From Ornithodoros turicata (lineage: Eukaryota; Arthropoda; Arachnida; Ixodida; Argasidae): DNA of 64,000 nt. The position numbers and the translations under genes are program-made. Every line of letters begins with the position of its first letter. Position 1 is the first letter of the stretch. The notes under the pieces were generated by a model. That model had not been told where the DNA came from, did not search any database, and saw only the letters and a list, made by a program, of their open reading frames with translations. Shown piece by piece: positions 11,561-20,755 of this stretch. The stretch spans positions 124,001-188,000 of the forward strand of contig NW_026999446.1 in assembly GCF_037126465.1 (NCBI RefSeq). The letters run 5' to 3'.

Positions 11561-11779
11561 TGAAGATTTTTTTCTTTGTGAGAGTGTTTGACTTGAAAGA
11601 CAGACTGTGGTAAGTACATGGATTTGCCCTCCTCTCTTGCAATACATATATATATATATAATGCTTTTCTATGAACATGCAAGTCATTTATGGAAATGCA
11701 AATATGAGGAACGACAAGGTTTCATGCCTCCCGCTTTCAGTGGCGACATGCAGGTCTTTGTGATTTAAGGAATGCTTTC

Positions 11780-12298
11780 CTAGTCCATCACAGGAAGTGA
11801 AAACATTTGCAAACAGTTACTTTTTTTTTTATTTAGATACAAGGACAGTGAGATCACAGCCCTTTTAGATAGTGAGATTCCATAGCCAGAGTGATGTCGA
11901 CCAATTGTTCTGCCAAGAGAGTAAATGTTGCCTGGGCAGCGGCGAAGTTTTAACTCACGTACTAAGCACAAACAGCATACATCTGAGCATTCGTTATCGT
12001 AATAGGTCCTTGTAAGATTGGCTGTCTCTAAGCATTTTTGCAGCTGGCGTGTTTCATTTCGTGTTAGGGTAACACCAGAACGCTTCGGTTTACCGTTTTC
12101 ACTCCAAATGCGTACCACAAGCAAGTCAGAAGGGCACGAATGTACATAAACATATTTTTCCAGATCAGCTTCTTTGCTGCAATTGCCCTGATGAAGCTGA
12201 AGGGAAGAGGATGGAAGCTTCGTTAGCTCGATGATCACCACAACAAGCAAAAACGTGTGCCACACAACGGAGAAGAGAACACACAAACATCTGTCCAT
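11780..12298 (-). CDS. Putative secreted small cysteine-rich protein
   Basis: The 172-codon ORF begins with a basic residue and a long hydrophobic stretch (residues 4-25), a good signal peptide. The next ~90 residues hold eight cysteines, including a CCLC cluster around residue 109, and N-glycosylation sequons (NET, NLT). A ninth Cys lies in the tail. The last ~45 residues are less convincing; the real gene may splice out before them. I do not recognise the family. Small Cys-rich secreted proteins are common in tick saliva, so a salivary role is an inference from host type. Two decayed tandem relatives lie just downstream in transcription. It ends the host segment before the Polinton, although cargo of the Polinton cannot be excluded. 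Confidence 0.55.
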   Translation of the reverse strand: MDRCLCVLFSVVWHTFLLVVVIIELTKLPSSSLQLHQGNCSKEADLEKYVYVHSCPSDLLVVRIWSENGKPKRSGVTLTRNETRQLQKCLETANLTRTYYDNECSDVCCLCLVRELKLRRCPGNIYSLGRTIGRHHSGYGISLSKRAVISLSLYLNKKKSNCLQMFSLPVMD

Positions 12299-12382
12299 GT
12301 CTGTTAACTCACAATGAAATGAGAGGGCTTAGTACAAATGTACATTTTTATTTCCCTGATACACGAGCGGTGATTATTATTT

Positions 12383-12973
12383 TTATGCTCCATTGTGCAC
12401 CAGTCGATGTTTGAAGAGGTCAAGTGTTAGCTTGCTGATGTAGCCTGTTAAGTAGTGCCAACCTTCAGACTCGGCTTGTTCCATGAAACATAGACTCTCG
12501 GCAGCAAGATGCATAGCGTCAACCTCGTCAGCATATGTCAAAATTTCGTCCACGTGACGTGACCATTCAGCAAGTAAGGCGAAAGGTGATTCCGAGGCAA
12601 ACGTACAGGCGGTGTGAACTCTGGCATACATTGTTTTTGCAGTTTTCCAAGTAACCCTGTCAGGAGGTTGATCTGGCAGCGCTTGAAACAACACCATATC
12701 CGTCACAATTTTAAAAGCTTCCACGAGCGAAGTTTTGCCTACTTGTGTTAACCCACATTCCAATATCTCCTTGTAGGAGACGTGTTTGAGACGACACACA
12801 GACTGCATCCGAAATTCGTGTGTGTAACCTCTTCTCCATCTGTCACACACATCTCTACCTAGCACAGGCTGCTCTTCATCTGCGTCTGATGATGACGACC
12901 ATGCGCCATCAAGCTGAGGATCAACCTCAGGCCATGTTGTGTCATCGGCGGCTGACTTGTCTTGACTGGTCAT
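12383..12973 (-). CDS. Unidentified Polinton-block protein downstream of integrase
   Basis: The ORF is about 196 codons from the ATG at 12973. I chose this start because that ATG overlaps the integrase stop as TAATG, the same junction type as the integrase start itself; an in-frame upstream ATG at 13003 lies inside the integrase. The N-terminal ~50 residues are acidic and Ser-rich, then comes a helical-looking domain with no motif I recognise. It has no signal peptide. Position and linkage suggest it belongs to the Polinton transcription unit, though it could be captured sequence. The intact frame contrasts with several broken neighbours. Confidence 0.5.
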   Translation of the reverse strand: MTSQDKSAADDTTWPEVDPQLDGAWSSSSDADEEQPVLGRDVCDRWRRGYTHEFRMQSVCRLKHVSYKEILECGLTQVGKTSLVEAFKIVTDMVLFQALPDQPPDRVTWKTAKTMYARVHTACTFASESPFALLAEWSRHVDEILTYADEVDAMHLAAESLCFMEQAESEGWHYLTGYISKLTLDLFKHRLVHNGA

Positions 12974-13982
12974 TACAAACCAAGGTAATTTTCTGCGATC
13001 CACTTCTTGTCCAGACTGCCAGTGAGCTGAACCAAGTACTGAAGCTTCCCATTTCTAACTCGTCGTTTTATGATCTTCTCTACTTTTGGAACCTCTCTCA
13101 CTCGTACAATTTCACTCTCATAAAACCCACCAATGATGTCTTCATTTTTAAGATCACGTAATAGGTACGTGTTAGGATACCCTAACTTGATTGCTCTCAC
13201 CACGAAGAGTTCTGACGTATATGACCCTAAATAACGTTTTATTAGCTGATGTCTGTATTTTGCAATTCTCACTACGTCTCCAACACTGTAGCGCGGCTTT
13301 TTTGGTGGTCCAACCGGGCTGGGGTACAGTCTCTCTCGGAAAATGTGCTCGTTTTGTTTCTTTACGTCCACTGGTCTGGCAGAAAGCGATCTGTGTACGC
13401 GATTGTTGTAAGCTTTCACTACTTGAGGTAAAATGTTCACATATCGCTTGTGACCCTGGAATGTGAAGATACGGTACAGTGTGGTCACAATACTTCGCTG
13501 AGATCGCTCGCAGATTGAGGCCTTCATAGGTGAATTTGTATGGATGAGCCGGATCCCCCTTGCTTTCAGAAACTGTTGTACCGCCTTGTTTGTAAATTCT
13601 GTTCCACGATCTGTGTGCAAAAGCTTGGGTGTCCCAATTCTTTTAAAGGCAAGTTTAAAAGCTCGAATAACCTCGGGAGATCGTTTATTACGAATAGGTA
13701 CAATGGCAAGAAGCCGAGAGAAAGCATCTATATACAAAAGAGCAAATAGCGAAAACCATCGTTCTGGTTCTTTAGACTTTGCAAATCCTTTAGGTCAGCC
13801 TGGAATAGTTCGCGAAGTCCAAGTGCAATGGTTTTTCGAAACTTCGTGGGTCGCTTGTATTCCTTATGCAAACTGTACACATCACTTGTCTCCAGAAATT
13901 TAGTGACTTCGCCAATGGCTCGAGCAAGTCTCTGCACTCCACCAAAGCTTCCGACATGTTGCGGGTCATAGTAGGCTGCCAT
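12973..13982 (-). pseudogene. Polinton/Maverick integrase, frameshifted
   Basis: This is a retroviral-type DDE integrase in two overlapping frames (13982-13728, then 13737-12973) joined at one frameshift. The N-terminus has the Polinton-like YYDPQHVGSFGG pattern. Catalytic residues visible are the first Asp in LFQADLKDL, the second in LLHTDRGTEFTN and the Glu in MKASICERSQ, about 33 residues after the second Asp. The C-terminus (EKIIKRR...LQYLVQLTG...KKWI) looks like the chromodomain-like tail of these integrases. Total length, about 335 codons, is normal. The start overlaps the previous stop as TAATG. The enzyme would insert the linear element with 6-bp TSDs, but the shift makes this copy inactive. 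Confidence 0.88.
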
Positions 13983-14290
13983 TAGTACTTCTTCCTACTG
14001 CAAACTCTAAGAGCATCGAGTGATAGATAAGCGTTGATTGTAGCTGAAACGCCTCCTCTCATCCAGGGAGGTTGCCTGTTGTGAAGTTCGTACTTCAAAA
14101 GCTCAACAATAGATGAGTGTGGCACCACCTTTCCGTGGCAGATAACTCTTCCGTACTCGTCGTAAGCCAGAACCGTTGTCATCAGCTGAAGCATAGCTAA
14201 TACCTTTTTATGATGTCTTGGAGGGAAGTGTGACAGTATTTTTTCTTCTTCGAAGTAGCCTCTCTCTTCGGAGTTCAGTACGGTGTCCAT
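13982..14290 (-). CDS. Polinton-associated small protein 2
   Basis: A 102-codon intact ORF. Its core (ILSHFPPRHHKKVLAMLQ, then YDEYGRVICHGKVVPHSSIV and PPWMRGG) has the same plan as the protein encoded just upstream: a Leu-rich helix, a strand pair ending GxxVxxSxIxxL, and a Pro-containing turn. I associate this plan with a conserved unnamed protein of animal Polintons. It starts 16 nt inside the upstream gene and its stop overlaps the integrase start. Function unknown; a virion or DNA-packaging role is only a guess. Confidence 0.55.
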   Translation of the reverse strand: MDTVLNSEERGYFEEEKILSHFPPRHHKKVLAMLQLMTTVLAYDEYGRVICHGKVVPHSSIVELLKYELHNRQPPWMRGGVSATINAYLSLDALRVCSRKKY

Positions 14291-14877
14291 GTGAGCTGTC
14301 GTGCGCGCTTCGCGGCTCGTGTGAGCGGTGGTGACGCACGTCGAGGTGTGGAAGCTTCACTTACGGAATGAGGTGAAGGAGTGGCCAGAGTTTTCTCTGC
14401 TGTATGTTTTTGAAGACGAGATGGGTGCACAATAAGTGCTGGTAAGTTTAGCTTGACCAATAGCGGCAAAATCCGATCAAAATAGGGTGGTCTTTGAACA
14501 TTTCTTGCTTTCGTCACGAGATAGTATACGAGGTCAATTATATTAGTATTGTCTAGTCGCTCACCGTCGACAATTATCTGAAATGTTTTCCTATCCCATG
14601 AGATCGTTGGTTCCAGAAGACGTAATAGGTTTTGTGTTCTGATTTTATAGCCACTGCTCATGAAATCAACGACAGTATTACTTTTTTCCTCGGTCTGTGT
14701 TTCCTCTTCTCTCGCTGTTGTTGAACCCAGTGTAGGTGTGCTCTCACTCACAGTGGGATGTAGCAAGGAGTGAAGATACTGGATTATCTCTTTTGCTTTG
14801 ATATCGTCTGGTTCATCTTTCTTCAATATCTGTGGGATGGGGGTTTCCCGGTAAGGCACAAGCTCGTATTTCTGCAT
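14275..14877 (-). CDS. Polinton-associated conserved protein 1
   Basis: A 200-codon intact ORF. Residues ~85-150 carry the pattern ISWDRKTFQIIVDGERLD then NTNIIDLVYYLVTKARN and LLVKLNLPALI, which I associate with a conserved protein of unknown function in Polinton/adintovirus elements. A Ser/Thr/Glu-rich linker precedes it, and the last 50 residues are basic and probably disordered. The ATG lies 3 nt after the stop of the pX-like gene, so it belongs to the same chained unit. The next gene encodes a protein with the same core plan, suggesting a tandem duplication. Confidence 0.6.
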   Translation of the reverse strand: MQKYELVPYRETPIPQILKKDEPDDIKAKEIIQYLHSLLHPTVSESTPTLGSTTAREEETQTEEKSNTVVDFMSSGYKIRTQNLLRLLEPTISWDRKTFQIIVDGERLDNTNIIDLVYYLVTKARNVQRPPYFDRILPLLVKLNLPALIVHPSRLQKHTAEKTLATPSPHSVSEASTPRRASPPLTRAAKRARQLTWTPY

Positions 14878-14880
14878 CGA

Positions 14881-15238
14881 CTACACTCCGATTGCTTTTG
14901 CTATCGCCCTTCCACCTAAAGTCGAGAGGAGACCCAGCAAAGGTGGCAAAAGGAACTGTAGAAAACCACCAGATTGTTGCAATACCTTTCGAACTTTCTT
15001 CACTCCTGTAGTGTCTCATTTTGCCAAAAAGCGGATAGGTGTTGCATAAGGTTGCAACTGATTTCTCACTCTTGGAGCTACCTTAATGTTTCCTTTACAA
15101 AGATTCATACAAATCTCTCGAATAGCAGTTAGTTGCTCTCTCGTAGCATGTTCCAGGAGAAAATAACGTTGCTCCGGCAACTTTGCATCAGCTAGCAAGC
15201 AACTGAAGAAAATAAATATTCTTCTTGACACGTTTCAT
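14881..15238 (-). pseudogene. Small basic protein with hydrophobic C-terminus (pX-like), broken
   Basis: The ATG at 15238 overlaps the ATPase stop as ATGA. The frame begins with a basic segment (KRVKKNIYFLQLL), shifts near 15190, continues through an EQLTAIREICMNLCKGN helix, hits an in-frame TGA at 15016-15018, and resumes in the same frame to end at 14881. The final part is GGFLQFLLPPLLGLL then a Gly/Ala stretch. Small Polinton and adintovirus proteins with this layout have been compared with adenovirus pX; that parallel is family knowledge and unproven here. Two lesions make it non-functional. Confidence 0.65.
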
Positions 15239-15864
15239 GTTTTATATACTATTTGTCGCTGATCGTCTGGAAATATATTAGTCCACACCCTAAATTGGTC
15301 TGAACAGTTTTGGGATAGGTCAATTACAAGGTATGAATATGGTTTCTTGCAAGCATCTTTATATATACTTGGCAGTAGTTCACTTTTCTTTCGACCAAAC
15401 AGTTGTCGTGAAAGTATTTGCATTTGGTCCGCAGTGCGGGCGGAACGACATAAAATTAAGGCACTGCTGTTAAACTGAATGCATCTATACAGAGGATCAT
15501 TAATAAATAAATATTGTGTTATGGAAATAGCTGAACAGTTGAGGTGGTGACAGCCAGCTACATAAAAATTGCAGATTTCTTTGAGCCTTTGTTTGTCGGC
15601 TAAGCAATCATCAAATATAATTAAAGAATTTCTTACAGTATCAAGATTAGTAGGAATATCCTGACTGAAGGTTACCTCTGGAAAATTATCGAAGATTGGT
15701 TGTTTGTACAAGTATATGTACAATATATGATCAAATGGTTTGTCGAAGACAGCAGCTCTATGTTTAATTAGACGTGTAACAAGTGTCGTCTTTCCACTCT
15801 GGATTTGACCTGATATGGTCATTGAGACCGGAGTGGTAAACCTATAAGGTCCAACCTCAGCCAT
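15235..15864 (-). CDS. Polinton packaging ATPase (FtsK/HerA-A32 type)
   Basis: A 209-codon intact ORF from the ATG at 15864, which sits in a good context (AAGATGG); extension to 15873 would use a TTG. Walker A is GQIQSGKTTLVTRL (residues ~18-31) and Walker B is NSLIIFDDCL (~81-90), with the usual spacing. This is the genome-packaging ATPase shared by Polintons, adintoviruses and related viruses, which pumps DNA into a capsid. Its stop overlaps the next gene's start. A TATA box lies 40 bp upstream. I see no internal stop, so this gene has survived better than its neighbours. Confidence 0.85.
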   Translation of the reverse strand: MAEVGPYRFTTPVSMTISGQIQSGKTTLVTRLIKHRAAVFDKPFDHILYIYLYKQPIFDNFPEVTFSQDIPTNLDTVRNSLIIFDDCLADKQRLKEICNFYVAGCHHLNCSAISITQYLFINDPLYRCIQFNSSALILCRSARTADQMQILSRQLFGRKKSELLPSIYKDACKKPYSYLVIDLSQNCSDQFRVWTNIFPDDQRQIVYKT

Positions 15865-15902
15865 CTTTTGCAAACGAATGAAGCATGTTATGAAATCACA
15901 AC

Positions 15903-15911
15903 ATTATATAA
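15903..15911 (-). promoter_or_regulatory. TATA box for the minus-strand Polinton unit
   Basis: The minus strand reads CCTTTATATAATG, placing a TATA element about 40 nt before the ATPase ATG. The transcription start would fall near 15878, giving a very short leader. It would drive the chained ATPase-to-integrase block. Confidence 0.5.
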
Positions 15912-16262
15912 AGGAAGGTTACAGCAAAGACGAGCCTGTACATCACTCTCAGATTGGCTAAACTGAAATACAGACATTCAAGGTTGTAGACATTCAAGGT
16001 TGCACACAGCCGTGTTAGTTATCAGACCAGGAGCATTCTATAATGGAAGGTTACAACAAAAAGCAAAGACAAGTCTGTGCTCTAAGCTTGCCCAAAGTCG
16101 AAGTACACACGTTCAAGGTTGTAGACATTCAAGGCTGTGCACGCAGGTATGTTAGTTACCAGACCAATGAAGTTAGATAGGACACGCTGAAACATGTCTT
16201 CACGTATAACGTTGCAAGGATGTAGACGTTCAAGGCTGTGCACACATGTTAGAGAGCTGCAT
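15905..16262. repeat. Imperfect ~115-bp direct repeats between divergent promoters
   Basis: Three imperfect units share GACATTCAAGG(C/T)TG(T)GCACAC, then TGTTAGTTA(C/T)CAGACCA, at about 15975-16030, 16115-16165 and 16210-16250. A second motif, AAGGTTACA(G/A)CAAA..GAC(G/A)AG, occurs at 15914 and 16048. They fill the gap between the back-to-back TATA boxes of the two Polinton transcription units, where shared control or replication signals would sit. Confidence 0.6.
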
Positions 16263-16270
16263 GCAATCGC

Positions 16271-16278
16271 TATATAAG
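16271..16278 (+). promoter_or_regulatory. TATA box and spliced leader for the plus-strand Polinton unit
   Basis: TATATAAG is followed ~25-30 bp later by an initiator-like TTCATTC at about 16300. A good donor (GAG|GTGAGT) at 16326 and a pyrimidine-tract acceptor ending ACAG at 16398 would remove a 73-nt leader intron before the ATG at 16469. The intron is inferred from splice-site consensus only. Confidence 0.55.
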
Positions 16279-16468
16279 AGCAGACATAGAGAGTGGTTCT
16301 TCATTCAGAACGTCAGACTGAGGAGGTGAGTTACATATTCCTGTGGAAGATGTAAGAGTTTACAAATCTATTCTTCTCTTTCACTTCATTCTATACAGCA
16401 AGAGGAGAAAGCAAATTGTCATCATAACAGCAAAGTCTCCATAACACAAGTAAGCTATATCATCCGTC

Positions 16469-16795
16469 ATGGAAAAGTTGGCTAAACTGAAAAAATGTGG
16501 TGACGGTGAAATTCAGAAAATGAGCAACATACGCAAAAACGAAAAGTTCGAAGTGCTGGACATTCAATTAATTGACACTATGTATGGCGAGGCAGTATAC
16601 GTGGAGCTCCGCATGGAAAACGACAAGCCAGTGAAAGTGTATCTACCTGGACGCTTCAAAAAATTGTCGGAGGAAGAGCTAGAGGAAATGCGACTGCTTC
16701 CAAATCTCAAAATGGAGAAGAAAGAACGGTTTACCAAAGATGGTAAAAAAGTCATTGCGCCAGATATTATCTTCACCAATTCGAAGAGAAAGTGA
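16469..16795 (+). CDS. Small conserved Polinton protein (108 aa)
   Basis: An intact ORF. The central pattern, a Leu-Ile pair then DTMYGEAVYVEL, followed by VKVYLPGRFKKL, resembles a small protein I associate with arthropod Polinton-like elements. The compact beta-strand pattern could be an OB-like fold, making single-stranded DNA binding a guess. Both ends are highly charged and Lys-rich. It is the first gene after the plus-strand promoter and directly precedes the DNA polymerase remains, only 8 bp away. Function not established. Confidence 0.6.
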   Translation: MEKLAKLKKCGDGEIQKMSNIRKNEKFEVLDIQLIDTMYGEAVYVELRMENDKPVKVYLPGRFKKLSEEELEEMRLLPNLKMEKKERFTKDGKKVIAPDIIFTNSKRK

Positions 16796-16802
16796 TGAGA
16801 TA

Positions 16803-19800
16803 TGGTGACGTGTCACTTATGCTCCCAGCACGAACGGCAGTATTATGCAAGAGCATTAGGTCTTCAGATTCACTTGGCAAATGTTCACAATCTTCAAGCC
16901 CCCTGCATTCCTTTTTGTGAGACTTTGTGCACACTGTGAAACTATACTAATCGGTTCGAGCTACATTTACACGACAGGGACGTTAGCGGACATGATGTTA
17001 CAACCTTTTTTCACGAGTACAGACAGTACATTGCTGATGTCTTACGACACTTTGGTTCCCACTGCGCTATTTTGTATTGCTTAAAGTGGAACTTGGTCAT
17101 CACATGCCAGACGATGAGTTACAGCTCGAAATTAGTTTCGTGCCTTCCAAAGTAGTGACAGTATGGTCAGAGGCAGATGTAGAACCTTCTATCACTCAAG
17201 TGACTGCTGAAATAGCACAAAATTTGGAAAACCTAGAAGTAGACGGTTCAGGTTTTTTCTCTTTCGCATTCATGCCTGTATCATGAACATTGGACGTTTG
17301 ATGCCTCAACTGATTGGATGTGCCAAGTTTGAGTTACCGCAAGAATTGAAGCATAAGTTTCGTTCTCTGTTGTGTGTGGACTTTGGTTTGCATGAAGATG
17401 AGCAGAACATGTGTTTTGCCTTCTCTGTAATACCTGCACTGCATCCTGCTACTGGTTATTGCAGGCGTAGGGCATCTTCATACAGACCATATATTTCTGA
17501 GTATGTTTTTCCGAAAACATTCCCGGTAGCTTTCCCAAAAGAGGTTGAAGCATTCGAAAAAAATAATGGTATCAGTATCAATGTGTACGCCTACGAAAGG
17601 GAAGACAAATCTCTGTACCCCATCAAGGTTGTCGATGACGAGCGTGAGAAACATGTGGATCTGTTGCTAATCGACTCTCATTGTCTGCTTATCACAAATT
17701 TTAATGGATTATTTCAACCTAGCGGACGGTTTCATTGCAAGAGGTGTATGATGTGCTTCTCATCAGACAGAATCCTCAGTGATCATTTAAAGATGTGTTT
17801 GCATCAGAAGGTTGCTAAGACAATTTACCCTAAGAAGGGAGAGACGGTAGCATTTGCCGGGGAACATCTCCTGTCGGAAGTCCCTTTCTACTGTGTATAT
17901 GATTTTGAAAGTGTTTTGTCACCTTGTTTGGAGGAAACAAACATGTATGAGGATCACTGTCCTTCCTCATTTTGCCTTTTGGTTATACGTGCATCCGACT
18001 CACACGTGTTGCAAAAGCATCTTTTCCGTGGTCCTAATTGTGTCACAGTATTTATGGAGCTGCTGCGGAAATTGCATGACGAAATTTTAGGATGGATACA
18101 TGCTTTTGCACCTCTAGAAATGACCGAAGAGAATGAGCGTCAACATACAGCAGCCACTCATTGTAATATCTGCAAAGAATCCTTGCTGAAAGACAAAAAG
18201 TTCGAGACCATGACCATGTAAGCAGAGAATTTCGACAAACACTATGTCAGACGTGTAACCTGAAACTGAGAGTGCCACCCAAGATTCCAATCATTGCACA
18301 TAATGCTATGACATGAGTTTTCTCCTGTCTCATTTACATCTGCTTAAGAAGTCAGACATCAATGTGATTGCCACCAGCTGTCAAAAATTTAAAGCAATTG
18401 ACATCGGCTCTTATCGATTCTTGGACAGTTTGAGTTTTCTGAACGCAAGCCTTGAAACACTGGTGAAAAATCTACGTGATAAAGGTGAATCCAACTTTCA
18501 ATGCCTTCGCCAGTTTTTTCCAAATGAGGAACACTTTCAGCTGGTTGTTCGTAAGGGGGTCTTCTGTTATAACTTTGTCACCAGTTTTGAAGCCTATGAT
18601 GAGCCTTCGCTACCACCTCGAGATAAGTTCTTTAACATTTTGAATGGAACCGAAGTAAGTGAACAAGACTACAACCACGCGCAGAATGTGTATGAAAAAT
18701 TTCGGCTCAAGAGTCTTGGAGAGTATTTGGACTTATACCTTCTGACAGACACACTGCTTTTAGCAGATGTGTTTCAGAACTTTCGAAAGTGAACACTCGA
18801 TGTGCACAAGATTGAACCGTTTCATTTTGTATCCCTTCCAGGATTAAGCATGCCTTGTGCACTAAAAATGAGTCAGGTAGAACTAGAACTAATTAACGAC
18901 CCCAACGCGTACCTGCTCATCGAGAATGGGTTACGAGGAGGTGTCACACAGTGCTCCTTGAGAAAAGCAACTGCGAATGTGCCAGGAACAGAACAGTTTG
19001 ATCCCGAAAAAGAAAAAAAGATAATTAACTACATTGATGTAAATGGCCTGTATGGAGCAGTCATGAGAGAACCATTGCCTTACGGAGGATTTGAGTGGCT
19101 CACTGAGGAGGAAATTGTTAACTTGGATATAGCTCAGATACGAGATGATACCCCTGTGGGTTACTTTCTTGAGGTAGACCTAGTGTATGACCGAGCAACT
19201 CATGAACGCCACAGAGATCTTCCCGTTGCCCGTGAAAAAATGTCCGTTCGTTATGAGCTATTGTCAGACTATCAGAAGACGCTCATGAAGAAGTTCAATC
19301 TTCCACAGAAAGCTGCTGAAGCAAAACCGTTGCTAACATTATTTGATAAAGGGAGGTACTTTCTCCACTATCGCAATTTGCAACTGTATCTGCAATTGGG
19401 GTTGCGTCTCACTAAAGTTCACAGGGTTCTCAAGTTCAATCAAAAGCCCTTTCTGCGATCCTATGTCGACTTCAATCACGAACTTCGGAAGCGAGCTACA
19501 AACGCATTTGAGAAACAGCAATCAAAGCTAATGATTAATAGTGTATATGGCAGGACATGTATGCAAGTCAGGAAATTCGTAAATTGTCGCCTCACAGTAA
19601 AAGATGAGCAAGTGTTGAAGCTTCTACGTAAACAAAACTTGAAACAGTTCCGCCCTCTGAGCTCTCACGTCATCTTGTTCCAATTTAGTCAGTCTGTTCG
19701 GATTGGTCTCTCTAATGAAGCGATGGTGTTGGAGTGTGCACCGTCACGAGGTTTCATTACAGAGTTGGCATACGGGAGTAGGAGGGAACTCATCTGTTAT

Positions 19801-19878
19801 CACCCCGCAACAGATGTTGCCCTTCTATTCCTGGTCCCACAGAAAAAAAAATGTATTAAAGAAGTTACATCCATATAG
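16803..19878 (+). pseudogene. Protein-primed family B DNA polymerase (Polinton), broken and truncated
   Basis: The N-terminal part (16803-17286) carries a C2H2-like start (CHLCSQH) and several frame breaks. The 17283-18221 frame holds a CxxC..H..C finger (FHCKRCMMCF) and exonuclease motif I (VYDFES). A frameshift at an A-run near 18195 and another next to the ExoII region (IIAHNA, 18290) follow. The 18313 frame has ExoIII (YLDLYLLTD) and ends at an in-frame TGA (18790). The last frame has polymerase motif A (YIDVNGLYGAVM) and motif B (KLMINSVYGRT). Homology fades near 19740 and motif C (DTDS) is absent. The polymerase would copy the linear element from a protein primer; with these lesions it cannot. 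Confidence 0.9.
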
Positions 19879-20089
19879 CTATGGTTTGTCATATATTAGA
19901 ACGATGTCATGTTAGAACCATGAACTAAAGCTATTGCATTATTCCACATCTATGGTTGTCAGTGTGGGATTACTTACAACTGTGAGTTAGGAGCTAGAGG
20001 ATATTTGTTAGCCACGAGTGATGACTAACCTAAGACCTGGTCTGATGAATTTCATGTCTTCCTGAAGTAATGTGTAGCTCTTGATGTGA

Positions 20090-20680
20090 GTGAAAGAGAC
20101 AGTTTGCTTTCCCATATTGCTGCATGCATTTGCGATGGAAATAACAACTGACTTTGTCTGCAAGTCACTGTTTGTAAATGGACCGTCTCAGACGAATTTG
20201 ATTATATGTGTGTGAAATAATCTGTTTCCTAAGAATTTGATTATAAGAGTATGTGATAACCAGTTTCTAATAGCATGTATGTAATCTATAACAACGTCTT
20301 TGTTTGCAAGTCAGTGTTTGTAAATAGCCTGTCTCAGATGAGAGTCACTGTTTGTAAATGATCCGTGTCAGAAAATTTTTGATTATACAGTCAAACTCCT
20401 TTACAACGAAACTCAGGGGACAGCAAAAAAAATTCGCAGTAAAGGTATTTTCGTTAAAAAGGATGTCCATTATTGGACCTATAGGGCTCCAGCAGGACCG
20501 CAAAAAAATTTGCTGTAGTGGTATTTTCGTTAAAAAGGTGTTCGCTATAAAGGAGTTTGACTGTATGTGTATGAAATAACCAGTTTCTAATAGCATGTAT
20601 GTAATCATCAACAATGTCTTTGTTTGCAAGTCACTGTTTGTAAATAGCCTATCTCAGATGAGATTTTTTTTTATTACCAA
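20090..20680 (+). repeat. Degenerate direct repeats after the polymerase relic
   Basis: The phrases GCAAGTCACTGTTTGTAAAT, ..CTGTCTCAGATGAGA and AACCAGTTTCTAATAGCATG recur at about 20160, 20310, 20340, 20575 and 20625, giving a loose tandem repeat of ~130-280 bp interrupted by a MITE. They separate the polymerase relic from the protease relic. No coding potential is evident. Confidence 0.6.
20388..20563. mobile_element. pogo/Tigger-like MITE, 176 bp
   Basis: Ends CAGTCAAACTCCTTTACAACGA and CTATAAAGGAGTTTGACTG are inverted and flanked by TA on both sides. The interior repeats TATTTTCGTTAAAAAGG. CAGT termini with TA duplications and an AACGAA-type subterminus fit the pogo/Tigger branch of Tc1/mariner. 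It has no coding capacity. It sits inside the tandem repeats, so it is younger than they are. Confidence 0.8.
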
Positions 20681-20755
20681 TGATTCATTATATAGTGTGC
20701 AAATTAAGTTGACAAATAAAGCTCTTTTCAGGCAAACTGAAATTTTATTGAATGC

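Noticed and set aside
11780..12298. Assigning the Cys-rich protein to evasins or another named tick family
   Set aside because: The cysteine spacing did not match any family pattern I can recall with confidence.
14813..15019. 68-codon minus ORF between pX-like and conserved protein 1
   Set aside because: The true frame here is the hydrophobic tail of the pX-like gene after its in-frame TGA; this ORF is a shadow.
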